DNA of 64,000 nucleotides from contig NZ_CP048115.1 of NCBI RefSeq assembly GCF_010093045.1, positions 248,001 through 312,000 of the forward strand. Direction: 5' to 3'. This stretch comes from Mucilaginibacter sp. 14171R-50 (lineage in GTDB: Bacteria > Bacteroidota > Bacteroidia > Sphingobacteriales > Sphingobacteriaceae). A program made the position numbers and the translations under genes. Numbering within the stretch: the stretch's first letter is position 1; each line of letters starts with the position of its first letter. Below the pieces are notes generated by a model that searched no databases, was not told the DNA's origin, and saw only the letters and a list, made by a program, of their open reading frames with translations. This document shows, piece after piece, positions 46,401-56,155 of this stretch.

Positions 46401-48559
46401 CCCGAAACTTCAGTATCACTAACACTAACCAGGTGTTGAGCGCCAACAGTAACTCTGGCGAATACAACTCGCCCATAACGGTTGATTTCCGGAACTTCCG
46501 TATAGAAACCCTGACCAAACTGGCACAACAGGACTCGTTATTAGTGGGCGGCGTTATCAACGGCAACGCTGTAGTAAGCAATTTCCAAAAATCGCCTGTG
46601 TTTACATCGGCCCTTAACATAAGCGATTTTAACTTTAAAGGCGATACTGTTGGTAACATAGCGCTTAAGGTGAATAATCAAACTCAAAACACCTACGCTG
46701 CCCAAATGAGTATTACAGGCAAAGGGAACCAGGTAGATCTAAACGGCTTTTATTATACTGCACCTCAAAGCCGGTTTGACCTTAACCTGAATATTGTTAA
46801 CCTCGGCATGAAAAGCATAGAGGGTCTTAGTTTCGGTGCGATAAAAAATTCCAGCGGCAACATAACCGGCCAGCTTAAAATAACCGGAACAACCGATGCA
46901 CCCGCCGTACGCGGCGACATTCGTTTTAACAGGGTAGCCTTTAATGTAAGTATGCTCAACTCCTACTTCACCATGCCGCAGGAAAGCATTACGTTTAATG
47001 ATGAGGGTATCCGCTTTAATGATTTTACCCTGGTTGACTCTACCGGAAGCAAAGCAACCGTATCGGGTTCAATCTATACAACAACTTATACCGACTTTAA
47101 ATTCGGGCTGGATATCCGTTCAAATAATTTCAGGGTGATCAACTCTACCCGCGCCGATAATAAGCTTTTTTACGGTAAGCTTTTTATGGATAGCAACATT
47201 AAGATACGTGGCGACATGGCAAAGCCCGTAGTTGACGCTACGTTAACTGTTAACGATAAAACCGACCTGGCAATAGTTTTACCATCAAGCGATCCTGCCG
47301 TTGAAGACCGTAAAGGTGTGGTGGAGTTTTTTGACGCCAGCGCCCCGCAAGCCGATTCAATATTTATGGCTCGCCAGCTCGATTCGTTAAAGCAATCGGA
47401 AATAACCGGGCTCGACGTAAACGCAACTGTAAATATCGATAAAAATGCAGCCTTCACCATTGTGGTTGATGAGCGTAACGGCGATGTGGTACATCTGAAA
47501 GGCGAGGCACACCTCAGCGGGGGCATCGACCCAAGCGGCAAAACCAGTTTAACCGGCACTTATATTGTTAACAGTGGTTCGTACAATTTATCGTACGCCA
47601 CTGTATCGCGCAAATTCAACTTTAAACAAGGCAGCACTATTACATGGACGGGTGACCCCACCAGCGCCAACATAGACCTGACGGCAATTTACATAGCCAA
47701 TGTCCCGCCCATTGACCTGGTGGCCAATCAGCTATCAGAACAAAACACTACACAGTATAAGCAAAAGCTTCCGTTTAACGTAAACCTTAATTTACGTAAC
47801 CAGCTAATGAAACCCGATATCAGCTTTGACATTACGCTGCCCGACAGTAACTATAACGTATCAGGCGAAGTAACCAACACAGTTGATACCCGGCTTGCAC
47901 AAATACGGCAAGACCCTAACGAACTGAATAAACAAGTGCTGGGCGTATTGGTGCTGGGCCACTTTATTGGAGATAACCCATTACAAAGCCAGGGCGGCAG
48001 CGCTGGTGTTGAAGGTGCGATACGTAACAGCGTAAGCAGTTTATTATCAGATCAGCTAAACAGTCTTGCTGGCGATCTAATATCAGGCGTAGACCTTAAC
48101 TTTGGTTTAACTTCCGGCGAAGACTATTCATCCGGTACGGCAACCAACCGAACCGACCTGAACGTAGGCTTGTCAAAACGCTTTCTTAACGACCGGCTAA
48201 CTGTTTCGGTGGGCAATAATTTCAACCTGGAGGGTGCGCAGCAGGGACAAAAAACATCAAATATCGCGGGCAATGTATCAGTGAATTATAAACTGAGCAA
48301 AGATGGGCGCTATACCTTACGTGCTTACCGTAAAGATGAATTTGTAGTAATACAAGGTCAGATCGTTGAAACAGGCATAGGTTTCTCGCTTACCGTAGAT
48401 TATAACCGTTTTCGTGAAATATTCCGTAAGCGGACAAAAGAAGAAAGAGAGATGCGCCGCAGGTATAAACAAGAACAAAAGCTGAAGGAAGAGCAGGAGA
48501 AGGCATCGCAGCAAAAAGATAAAGAGGAAAGAACTAAGACCCAGACCACAACCTTATGA
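43442..48559 (+). CDS. tamB: TamB-like translocation and assembly module protein
   Basis: A 1705-aa inner-membrane-anchored periplasm-spanning protein of the AsmA/TamB family. The N-terminal signal anchor is ILWIIASVIFLILLVVILI near residues 13-31. A long beta-rich, repetitive body follows. The C-terminal TamB (DUF490) domain covers about residues 1240-1640 (VSGSIYTTTYTDFKFGLDIR; QVLGVLVLGHFIGDNP), followed by a charged coiled tail. It starts with TTG; an in-frame TGA lies 27 bases upstream and no ATG is near. The stop overlaps the next gene's ATG. It probably moves lipids or helps insert outer-membrane proteins. Confidence 0.9.
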   Translation: MERFGRIALKTILWIIASVIFLILLVVILIQVPAVQNFAKDKAVTFLQNKIHTKVEIGHISLGLPKLLVLEDVYFEDQKKDTLIAGDKLKVDITLLKLLKNKVEVNEINLEGITANISRGPDSLFNFDYILKAFAGEQKKEVKPEDTTSTMKFSVDKIILDRINIKYKDVTTGNDVKFLLGHFDTRIKDFDMDKMKFTIPKINLSGVNAKVIQTPAGSSIKQAATIDTATKPLNLDLTLGEINVDKVKVDYKSSEMAAKVDLGTFLVEMDKIDMKNQHVGIKSIKLDNTNAGLTFAKPQTVAKAVDKTIKKIDTLTSTTQAKGWTASLGHITLANDNIKFDNDAQKPLPRGLDFAHMDVKNLNTDITDLSYTPDSLSGKVNSFTFAEKSGLKINKFHTAFFYGPKSAYLKDLLVETPTSVIQKELQVGYPSIESLTKDLGRLSINANLDGSKLGLRDVLLLMPTMASMEPFKSSPNSIIKINGRVSGQVNNLRIPNIEISGFGNTYVKASATMQGLPNVEKAYFDLNINDFRTTRNDIARLVPKGTVPPNVSIPENMDLKGTFKGSMKNFNTKMALRSSYGAVDLVAAMKSGKRQGSETYSADIKANNLNVGALTKQPQMVGFVTAKATVSGAGLDPKTASLKFNGDVVSANVKGYTYRNLVMNGTARNGSYVAKARMKDPNINITLDAKANMNKKHPSVNATLLVDSINLQKLNFTTNPMRFHGKIVADVPTADPDYLNANILATDLVMNNNGQRIQMDTISLVSTANADSSTLKLETPMFYAHMAGKYKLTQIMPAVQDVIDKYYNTSLGSKTPRAKVQYSPQQFTFDARLVKTPLVTQFVPDLKQLSPVLFNGSFNSTTGQLIVNGSAPRVIYGTNTVNNLKLAINTGNNALNYGLTVDEVKVGSSLDLLYTSITGAAQNNKLGVNLQVRDNAKKERYRLAGTFSALPNQYQFSFLENGLLLDYTPWAVNPDNALFYGAKGILARNFSITNTNQVLSANSNSGEYNSPITVDFRNFRIETLTKLAQQDSLLVGGVINGNAVVSNFQKSPVFTSALNISDFNFKGDTVGNIALKVNNQTQNTYAAQMSITGKGNQVDLNGFYYTAPQSRFDLNLNIVNLGMKSIEGLSFGAIKNSSGNITGQLKITGTTDAPAVRGDIRFNRVAFNVSMLNSYFTMPQESITFNDEGIRFNDFTLVDSTGSKATVSGSIYTTTYTDFKFGLDIRSNNFRVINSTRADNKLFYGKLFMDSNIKIRGDMAKPVVDATLTVNDKTDLAIVLPSSDPAVEDRKGVVEFFDASAPQADSIFMARQLDSLKQSEITGLDVNATVNIDKNAAFTIVVDERNGDVVHLKGEAHLSGGIDPSGKTSLTGTYIVNSGSYNLSYATVSRKFNFKQGSTITWTGDPTSANIDLTAIYIANVPPIDLVANQLSEQNTTQYKQKLPFNVNLNLRNQLMKPDISFDITLPDSNYNVSGEVTNTVDTRLAQIRQDPNELNKQVLGVLVLGHFIGDNPLQSQGGSAGVEGAIRNSVSSLLSDQLNSLAGDLISGVDLNFGLTSGEDYSSGTATNRTDLNVGLSKRFLNDRLTVSVGNNFNLEGAQQGQKTSNIAGNVSVNYKLSKDGRYTLRAYRKDEFVVIQGQIVETGIGFSLTVDYNRFREIFRKRTKEEREMRRRYKQEQKLKEEQEKASQQKDKEERTKTQTTTL

Positions 48560-50814
48560 TAAAACGTATAATATATTTATTATCGCTGGCTGTTATTTTA
48601 AATGCTTGCAGTACCACCAAATATGTGCCCGAAGGTGAAAAGTTATACACGGGCGGCACTGTAAAGGTTGAAGACAAGGCGATCTCCAAAAGCGACTCGA
48701 AAAACCTCAGCGCCGAAATGAAGGCGCTTATACGCCCAAAACCAAATTCATCTCTCCTGGGTATGCGCATAAAACTTTGGTTGTATTATAAAACCAAAAA
48801 CCGCCATGGCTTTATACAAAAATTTCTGAGTAAATATGGCGAGCCGCCGGTATATGTAAGCCAGTTGGATATTGCAAAGAACAGCGAGATCATGACCAAC
48901 CGCCTGCAAAACGAAAGCTATTTTCAGGCCAGCGTAAGCGGCGATACCATAGGTAAAAAGAAAACTGCCAAGGCGGTATTTACGGCATTGCCGGGCCCGT
49001 CATATACCATACGCAATGTAACTTTCCCCAGCGCCACCGACAATAATTTGGATACGGCTATTAAAGGTACACAAGCCGAAACGCTGTTAAAAAGCGGCGA
49101 TAAATACAACCTGGATGTTATTAAAGCCGAGCGGTTACGTATTGATACCCGGTTAAAAGAGGAAGGCTTTTTTTATTTTGCGCCAGAGCAGCTTATAGTA
49201 CGGGTTGATAGTACGGTTGATACCCATAAGGTGGACCTTGTTGTTAAGATAAAAGAGACTACCCCCGAGCAGGCCCGTGAAATATATACCATCCGTAACA
49301 TTTACGTTTATCCTAATTACTCTTTACGTGATACGTCGCTAAAACTTGATCAGGCCAAACCATATCGCTGGTACAATATTATTGACCCGCGCAATACGGT
49401 TCGCCCTTACTTATTTGCCAATACGGTGTTGCTGCACCCTAACGATGTTTATAGCCGCACTGTTCATAACAACTCGTTAAACCGGTTTATTAACCTTGGG
49501 CCTTACCGTTATGTAAAAAACAGGTTCGAGGATGTAACACCCGACTCCCCAAAGCTGGATGTTTACTACTTTCTTACCCCGTACAAACGCAAATCGCTAC
49601 AGGCCGAAATTATAGGGCGTACCACGTCGGCTAATTATACCGGCACACAGTTGAACCTGAGCTGGAAAAACCGTAACGCATTTAAAGGTGGTGAATTATT
49701 AACAGTAACCCTTTTTGGGAGTACTGATGTACAGGTGGGCGGCCAAAACAGCGGCTTTAATGTTTATCAATACGGTGTGCAAACCAGCCTTTCGTGGCCT
49801 AGGTTAATTCCATTCAATATCAAATCAGCTAATGCGTATATACCCCGTACCATACTAACAGTGGGTTACACCTCTGTAGTAAGGCAAAAATTGTATTCGC
49901 TTAACTCTTTTACCGGTTCATTTGGGTACCAGTTTAAGTCAGATATACATAAAACGCACGAGTTGAACTTACTGGAGGTAGCTTATGTTAAGCCACGTAA
50001 TGTAACGCAACTGTATACAGATAGCATCAGCAATCCGCAAAACCGCAACCCTTCGCTTAAACACGTGATAGATCCGCAGTTTACCATGGGGCCAAGCTAT
50101 GCTTATACTTACGACAACACTACCGAAGATTACCGCACAAATAGCCTTTATTACCGCGGTAAATTAAGCTTATCAAATAATTTGTATGGGCTTTTAACCG
50201 GTGCCGATACCTTAGGAGGCAAAGTAAAAAAATTGTTCGGAAGCGTGTTTAATCAGTACGTGAAGGCCGAGGCAGAGATCAGGTTTTTCCATAAGCTTAC
50301 CGCCGGTAGTAAAATTGCTTCAAGATTATTGGTTGGTGTTGGTTTGCCTTACGGCAACTCAACCATATTGCCCTATAACCAGCAGTTTTTTATTGGCGGG
50401 CCTAACAGCTTAAGAGGGTTTAGGCCACGGTCTATAGGCCCGGGCACGGTTGACCCTACCCCGCTAAGCGGCAACAGCTTTATTGCCGACCAAAGCGGGG
50501 ATATAAAGTTGGAAGCGAACGTCGAGTTCCGCCAAAAGTTATTCAGTATTGTTTACGGCGCTTTATTCGCCGACGCCGGTAACATCTGGAACGCCAAGCC
50601 TCACCAGCCGGGTGGTACCTTTGGACCCGACTTTATAAAGCAGATGGCTGTTGATGCGGGCTTTGGTTTAAGGTTTGACGCTACCATATTGGTGCTGCGC
50701 ACTGATCTTGGTTTCCCACTTGTAAGGCCTTATACACCTGCAGGAGGTACACGATCTATAAGCCCAAGTTTTAAAAACGCGATCTTTAACATTGCTATTG
50801 GTTATCCGTTTTAA
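48556..50814 (+). CDS. tamL: BamA/TamA-family outer-membrane lipoprotein (TamL)
   Basis: A 752-aa Omp85-family protein with a lipoprotein signal, Cys18 in LAVILNACSTT. This is the TamL form described in Bacteroidetes. The N-terminal half contains POTRA-like segments (YTIRNVTFPSATDNNLDTAI; YTIRNIYVYPNYSLRDTSLK). The C-terminal half is a beta barrel with the loop motif NSLRGFRPRSIGPG near residue 618. It ends in FNIAIGYPF, the terminal aromatic residue expected for barrel insertion. It overlaps tamB by four bases (ATGA), supporting joint action. Confidence 0.92.
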   Translation: MIKRIIYLLSLAVILNACSTTKYVPEGEKLYTGGTVKVEDKAISKSDSKNLSAEMKALIRPKPNSSLLGMRIKLWLYYKTKNRHGFIQKFLSKYGEPPVYVSQLDIAKNSEIMTNRLQNESYFQASVSGDTIGKKKTAKAVFTALPGPSYTIRNVTFPSATDNNLDTAIKGTQAETLLKSGDKYNLDVIKAERLRIDTRLKEEGFFYFAPEQLIVRVDSTVDTHKVDLVVKIKETTPEQAREIYTIRNIYVYPNYSLRDTSLKLDQAKPYRWYNIIDPRNTVRPYLFANTVLLHPNDVYSRTVHNNSLNRFINLGPYRYVKNRFEDVTPDSPKLDVYYFLTPYKRKSLQAEIIGRTTSANYTGTQLNLSWKNRNAFKGGELLTVTLFGSTDVQVGGQNSGFNVYQYGVQTSLSWPRLIPFNIKSANAYIPRTILTVGYTSVVRQKLYSLNSFTGSFGYQFKSDIHKTHELNLLEVAYVKPRNVTQLYTDSISNPQNRNPSLKHVIDPQFTMGPSYAYTYDNTTEDYRTNSLYYRGKLSLSNNLYGLLTGADTLGGKVKKLFGSVFNQYVKAEAEIRFFHKLTAGSKIASRLLVGVGLPYGNSTILPYNQQFFIGGPNSLRGFRPRSIGPGTVDPTPLSGNSFIADQSGDIKLEANVEFRQKLFSIVYGALFADAGNIWNAKPHQPGGTFGPDFIKQMAVDAGFGLRFDATILVLRTDLGFPLVRPYTPAGGTRSISPSFKNAIFNIAIGYPF

Positions 50815-50889
50815 TGAATGTAATATTATCGGCCTAAGCTCGTCTATTACAATAAGCGTACTTATGCGGAAAACCAAAGCGAATAACTA

Positions 50890-51321
50890 ATGGCTAAAAA
50901 TACTGTACTAGTTCCTTTAAATATAATTGATCTGCATGGCGACGGCTTTCACCCGGTGCTTGATATTACCCTATTTAATACGCCATTTAAAGTGGTGCTT
51001 GATACCGGCGCATCACGTACCGCGTTTGATCACCAGCTATTGAGACAGGCCAACCAGGCGGCACCCATTATAGCCAGCGAAAGGCTGTCAACCGGGTTGG
51101 GCACCAACACCATGGAATCGGCTACAGCCCTTATCGAAAATATATGGATAGGCGACCTGTTGATACCCGAGCTTGAAGTGGCGGTTCTGGATCTGTCCAC
51201 AATAAACATAGCCTATCGCGAACTGGGGCACCCGGAAGTTTTGGGTGTTTTAGGTAGCGATGTGCTGATGAGATATAACGCAGTTATTGATTTTGGTAAG
51301 AAACGGCTACTGTTAAAGTAA
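50890..51321 (+). CDS. Retropepsin-like aspartic protease
   Basis: A 143-aa single-lobe aspartyl protease domain. VVLDTGASRTAFD puts the catalytic Asp38-Thr-Gly in place. A later ALIENIWIG strand and EVLGVLGSDVLMRYNAVID match the retropepsin-like family; two copies would be needed to form a site. There is no signal peptide, so it is probably cytosolic. It lies 75 bases after tamL and ends 10 bases before the convergent PadR partner gene. The substrate is unknown. Confidence 0.85.
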   Translation: MAKNTVLVPLNIIDLHGDGFHPVLDITLFNTPFKVVLDTGASRTAFDHQLLRQANQAAPIIASERLSTGLGTNTMESATALIENIWIGDLLIPELEVAVLDLSTINIAYRELGHPEVLGVLGSDVLMRYNAVIDFGKKRLLLK

Positions 51322-51331
51322 TACCGTTCAA

Positions 51332-51991
51332 TTATTTAACGGCAGCTTTTTCAAATTCGCGCTTGTATAATTTGTATAAAGCTATATTGTAAAACACACC
51401 CAATACAAAAAATATAGTGAGCACATAATAATTGCTGCTTTCCCATATTTTAAATTGTGCAAGATTGGTTACAATAATGGGTATAAGGCATATACGGATA
51501 GGCAGACCCGCCAGGTTCTCAAATAATTTATCTTTTGCCGATCTGCGGGTAGTATCTAAAATATAACCTGTATCGTATAAACGCAACAGGCAGATAATAC
51601 CTGGTGTAAAGATCACCAGTGCAAATAAGCCCCATATTGCGTTAGGGCTAAGCTCCACGTGCGAGAAAATATAATATGCCAGCAGCGCACCCACCAATGC
51701 ATAAAGCACCCCCGGGAATTTAAAGCAGTCGGTAAAATAATTTCCAAACCTACGGAGGGCATCCTTAACCAACACTTTCTTGCCAGCTTGTTCCAGTTTC
51801 AATAAATTGGCCGGACTTCCGAAATCGCTTCTGATGATGTTATTGATAGCGTCTTCAAAAGATATGCTACGAGGTTGATGCTCTAGGGCCGACAGGATGT
51901 GATCATATATCTCTTCGTACGTTTCACGATAATTAAGTGTTTTATACAAATAATCCTGCAATACTTTTAGCTGTTGTTCGGTCGGCTTCAT
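51332..51991 (-). CDS. Membrane protein co-encoded with a PadR regulator (HAAS-like N-terminus)
   Basis: A 219-aa protein. Residues 1-75 are helical and soluble (QQLKVLQDYLYKTLNYRETY and ISFEDAINNIIRSDFG), resembling the HAAS-type signalling helices found beside PadR regulators. About four membrane segments follow (VLYALVGALLAYYIFS; AIWGLFALVIFTPGIICLL; ICLIPIIVTNL; YYVLTIFFVLGVFYNIAL). Its start overlaps the PadR stop by four bases (ATGA). Function beyond a likely partnership with PadR is unknown. Confidence 0.72.
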   Translation of the reverse strand: MKPTEQQLKVLQDYLYKTLNYRETYEEIYDHILSALEHQPRSISFEDAINNIIRSDFGSPANLLKLEQAGKKVLVKDALRRFGNYFTDCFKFPGVLYALVGALLAYYIFSHVELSPNAIWGLFALVIFTPGIICLLRLYDTGYILDTTRRSAKDKLFENLAGLPIRICLIPIIVTNLAQFKIWESSNYYVLTIFFVLGVFYNIALYKLYKREFEKAAVK

Positions 51992-52326
51992 TTGGTAGCG
52001 GGGTTAAGATTCAATAATGTTTGCAGCTGATCTATGAAAGCCTGTGCTTCGGCCAACTTGCTGGTCACCTCCTTGCCGCCTTGTTCGGTAAGGCTGTAAT
52101 ATTTACGCACCCGGTTATCAACCACCTGTGTAAACGTTTCCACATAACCATCGGCCTCCAATTTATGCAGGGCAGGATAGAGCGCGCCCTCGGTAAGCAT
52201 AAGGCCTCCTTCCGATACCTCTTTAACCTTTTGAGTTATTTCGTATCCGTACATCTGATCGTTATCTTCCAGCAGTTTTAAAATGATGGTTTGTAAGCTT
52301 CCTTTTAGCAATGGGTTGGACTTCAT
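51988..52326 (-). CDS. PadR-family transcriptional regulator
   Basis: A 112-aa winged helix-turn-helix protein. The HTH domain covers residues 8-85 (LKGSLQTIILKLLEDNDQMY; GGLMLTEGALYPALHKLEAD; GRVRKYYSLT-like region seen as DNRVRKYYSLTEQGG). A short dimer helix follows. It probably represses its own operon. Its gene overlaps the membrane gene downstream and is separated from gyrB by a strong terminator. The effector is unknown. Confidence 0.93.
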   Translation of the reverse strand: MKSNPLLKGSLQTIILKLLEDNDQMYGYEITQKVKEVSEGGLMLTEGALYPALHKLEADGYVETFTQVVDNRVRKYYSLTEQGGKEVTSKLAEAQAFIDQLQTLLNLNPATK

Positions 52327-52400
52327 GATCCAAATATAAAAAAACTTATATATATAAGAAAATTATGTATATAAATATAAAAGGTTCAATTAAAGAAGCA

Positions 52401-52429
52401 AAAAAAGCCCCGCTTAAAGCGGGGCTTTT
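52401..52429 (-). terminator. Terminator after gyrB
   Basis: GCCCCGCT-TAA-AGCGGGGC flanked by A and T runs forms a symmetrical stem-loop 22 bases after the gyrB stop and upstream of the PadR gene. Confidence 0.9.
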
Positions 52430-52450
52430 GTACTATTTAACGTACATCCC

Positions 52451-54415
<1,965 letters not shown>

Positions 54416-54453
54416 TTAAAAAAATAACCTCTTCTCCAGGTGGAGTTTATACA

Positions 54454-54461
54454 CAAAAATA
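54454..54461 (-). promoter_or_regulatory. -7 promoter element upstream of gyrB
   Basis: On the minus strand TATTTTTG fits TAnnTTTG, 45 bases before the gyrB start. No clear -33 TTG. Confidence 0.4.
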
Positions 54462-54572
54462 CGATTTTTGCTTCACATAAAGCTAAACATTGTTTAACAT
54501 AAGTTTGATTGTTGATAAATATGACAGTAATAAACATCTTAATTAATGATTAGGAAACTTGTACTGAAAGAT

Positions 54573-54580
54573 TATATTTG
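54573..54580 (+). promoter_or_regulatory. -7 promoter element upstream of the OmpH-like gene
   Basis: TATATTTG fits TAnnTTTG and lies 26 bases before the ATG at 54606. It also argues against the longer reading frame from 54546, since that start would lie upstream of the promoter. Confidence 0.45.
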
Positions 54581-54605
54581 TCAAAATTTTTTTAAGATAA
54601 ATACA

Positions 54606-55208
54606 ATGAAAATCAAGGCTTCAATTGTTACAAAATCAGTATTGGCAATATTAATTGCTGCAGGTGTATCTGCTTGTAACCAAAATAAAACTGATACTAA
54701 ACCTGCCGCGGCTACTACTGCAGGCACAACCAATAGCGCTGCTCCCGAAATTGTTTATATAAACCAGGATTCGTTAGTTGCCAAATACGAATACATTAAG
54801 GATATGGATAAACGCCTTAATGATAAAGGTAAAGCAGCCCAAAGCGATGTGGCATCGCGCCAGCAGGCCATTCAGCGCGAATACGTTGAGTACCAAAAGG
54901 CTGCTGCTACCATGCCGGCCGACCAGCGCCAGGCTACTGAGCAACGCTTACAGAAAAAGGGGCAGGAGTTTCAGCAATACCAGCAAAATGCCGGTGCCCA
55001 GGTACAAAACGACCAGTTGAGCGAGCAAACCAAACTTTACGACAAACTGGTGGAGTTTACCAAAGCTTATGCTAAAGAAAAAGGTTACAAAATGATATTA
55101 ACCTACCAAAAAGGCAACACTACTATGCTTTATGGTGACCCAAGCCTTGATGTAACTGCTGATGTTATCAAAAGATTGAATGAAGCTTACGCTAAAGACA
55201 AAAAATAA
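54606..55208 (+). CDS. OmpH/Skp-family protein with lipoprotein signal
   Basis: A 200-aa periplasmic chaperone-like protein. The start at 54606 gives a signal with LAILIAAGVSAC, a lipobox, followed by an Ala/Thr-rich linker. The OmpH domain then starts near residue 50 (EIVYINQDSLVAKYEYIKDM). The centre is a Gln-rich coiled coil (about 75-140), and the C-terminus returns to strand-like YAKEKGYKMILTYQKG. Skp proteins bind outer-membrane protein precursors; a membrane-tethered form is plausible here. A terminator follows. Confidence 0.88.
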   Translation: MKIKASIVTKSVLAILIAAGVSACNQNKTDTKPAAATTAGTTNSAAPEIVYINQDSLVAKYEYIKDMDKRLNDKGKAAQSDVASRQQAIQREYVEYQKAAATMPADQRQATEQRLQKKGQEFQQYQQNAGAQVQNDQLSEQTKLYDKLVEFTKAYAKEKGYKMILTYQKGNTTMLYGDPSLDVTADVIKRLNEAYAKDKK

Positions 55209-55252
55209 TAGATAAATGTGCTGATGCGCACATCAAAAAAATAATGTAATTT

Positions 55253-55282
55253 AAAACCCCGGCTTTTAGCCGGGGTTTTTTA
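55253..55282 (+). terminator. Terminator after the OmpH-like gene
   Basis: AAAACCCCGGCT and AGCCGGGGTTTT pair around a short TTT loop and are followed by more T. It lies just before the deaminase gene start. Confidence 0.88.
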
Positions 55283-55292
55283 ATTTAAGGTG

Positions 55293-55772
55293 ATGGAAGA
55301 AACCGGAAACGAAAAATTCATGCAGATGGCCATAGACCTGTCTGAATATAATGTAAGGCAAGCGCAGGGCGGCCCCTTTGGCGCAGTGATAGTAAAGGAT
55401 GGGATGGTGGTAGCCCGAAGTGCCAACAGGGTTATACAGCAAAATGACCCGACAGCACACGCCGAAGTATCTGTTATACGTTTGGCCTGCCAGGAGCTGG
55501 GCACCTTTGACCTTGAAGGATGCGAGATATATACGAGCTGCGAGCCCTGCCCTATGTGCCTGGGCGCTATTTATTGGGCTCGTATAAGCAAAATATACTA
55601 TGCCAACACCAAAAAGGACGCCGCGGATATTGGTTTTGACGATCACTTTATTTACAATGAACTGGAAAAACCGATGGATGAGCGTAAATTGCCTTGTGTA
55701 CAAATGATGCATACCGAAGCGCTGGCCATATTTGATCAATGGAAAGGCCTGGAGAACAAGCCGGATTATTGA
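55293..55772 (+). CDS. Nucleoside/guanine deaminase of the CDA superfamily
   Basis: A 159-aa zinc deaminase. The frame has GTG then ATG; the ATG at 55293 is preferred. The catalytic H-A-E motif is in TAHAEVSVIR and the Zn-binding Cys pair in SCEPCPMCLGAIYWARI. YYANTKKDAADIGFDDHFIY near residue 110 and the later FDQWK match guanine deaminase (GuaD, B. subtilis type) better than TadA. The likely reaction is guanine to xanthine. It ends 12 bases before the convergent DUF6122-like gene. Confidence 0.85.
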   Translation: MEETGNEKFMQMAIDLSEYNVRQAQGGPFGAVIVKDGMVVARSANRVIQQNDPTAHAEVSVIRLACQELGTFDLEGCEIYTSCEPCPMCLGAIYWARISKIYYANTKKDAADIGFDDHFIYNELEKPMDERKLPCVQMMHTEALAIFDQWKGLENKPDY

Positions 55773-55783
55773 TCAGGGCGAGG

Positions 55784-56143
55784 CTACCCTATCCACAGGC
55801 AATCCTGATAGTCTGCAAGCATATGAAAAAGCAAACCTATGGCTATTATCCTGGTTTTTGGTACAAACAGCAGTATAACATATATAGCGATAGCGTAATA
55901 TGAATGCAGCGGATGAAAACCTATACTGCACCTTGTAGGGTCAAAGATGGGTTTGGCCAGCAAGTGGTCGGCATCTACCAACATGGTAGCAACCATTATC
56001 AGCCATGCCTTTTGCCATATTTTCCTGAAAAATATCAGTGCCAGTAAGCCTGGCGCAAAAAAATGCAGACCGTAGTGAATTACAAGCCGCAGCACGGTAA
56101 AAAGATGAAAGCTTAGCATTAAACTTAACAGCTTAAATGTCAA
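55784..56143 (-). CDS. DUF6122-like membrane protein
   Basis: A 119-aa integral membrane protein with about four helices. Conserved-looking polar points lie in or near the helices: HYGLHFFAPGLLALIFF, LVDADHLLAKPIFDPTRC, FHPLHSYYAIAIYVILL and FHMLADYQDCLW. The D-x-D-H, HPLHS and HMLAD pattern is reminiscent of membrane-bound metal-dependent hydrolases (YdjM-like), but this is only resemblance. It lies 12 bases after the kdsA stop on the same strand, so it likely belongs to the kds operon. Function unknown. Confidence 0.75.
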   Translation of the reverse strand: MTFKLLSLMLSFHLFTVLRLVIHYGLHFFAPGLLALIFFRKIWQKAWLIMVATMLVDADHLLAKPIFDPTRCSIGFHPLHSYYAIAIYVILLFVPKTRIIAIGLLFHMLADYQDCLWIG

Positions 56144-56155
56144 CGCTTAAAAGCA

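Noticed and set aside
54546..54605. A longer start for the OmpH-like gene
   Set aside because: It would lie upstream of the TATATTTG promoter element and would spoil the lipoprotein signal that begins at 54606.
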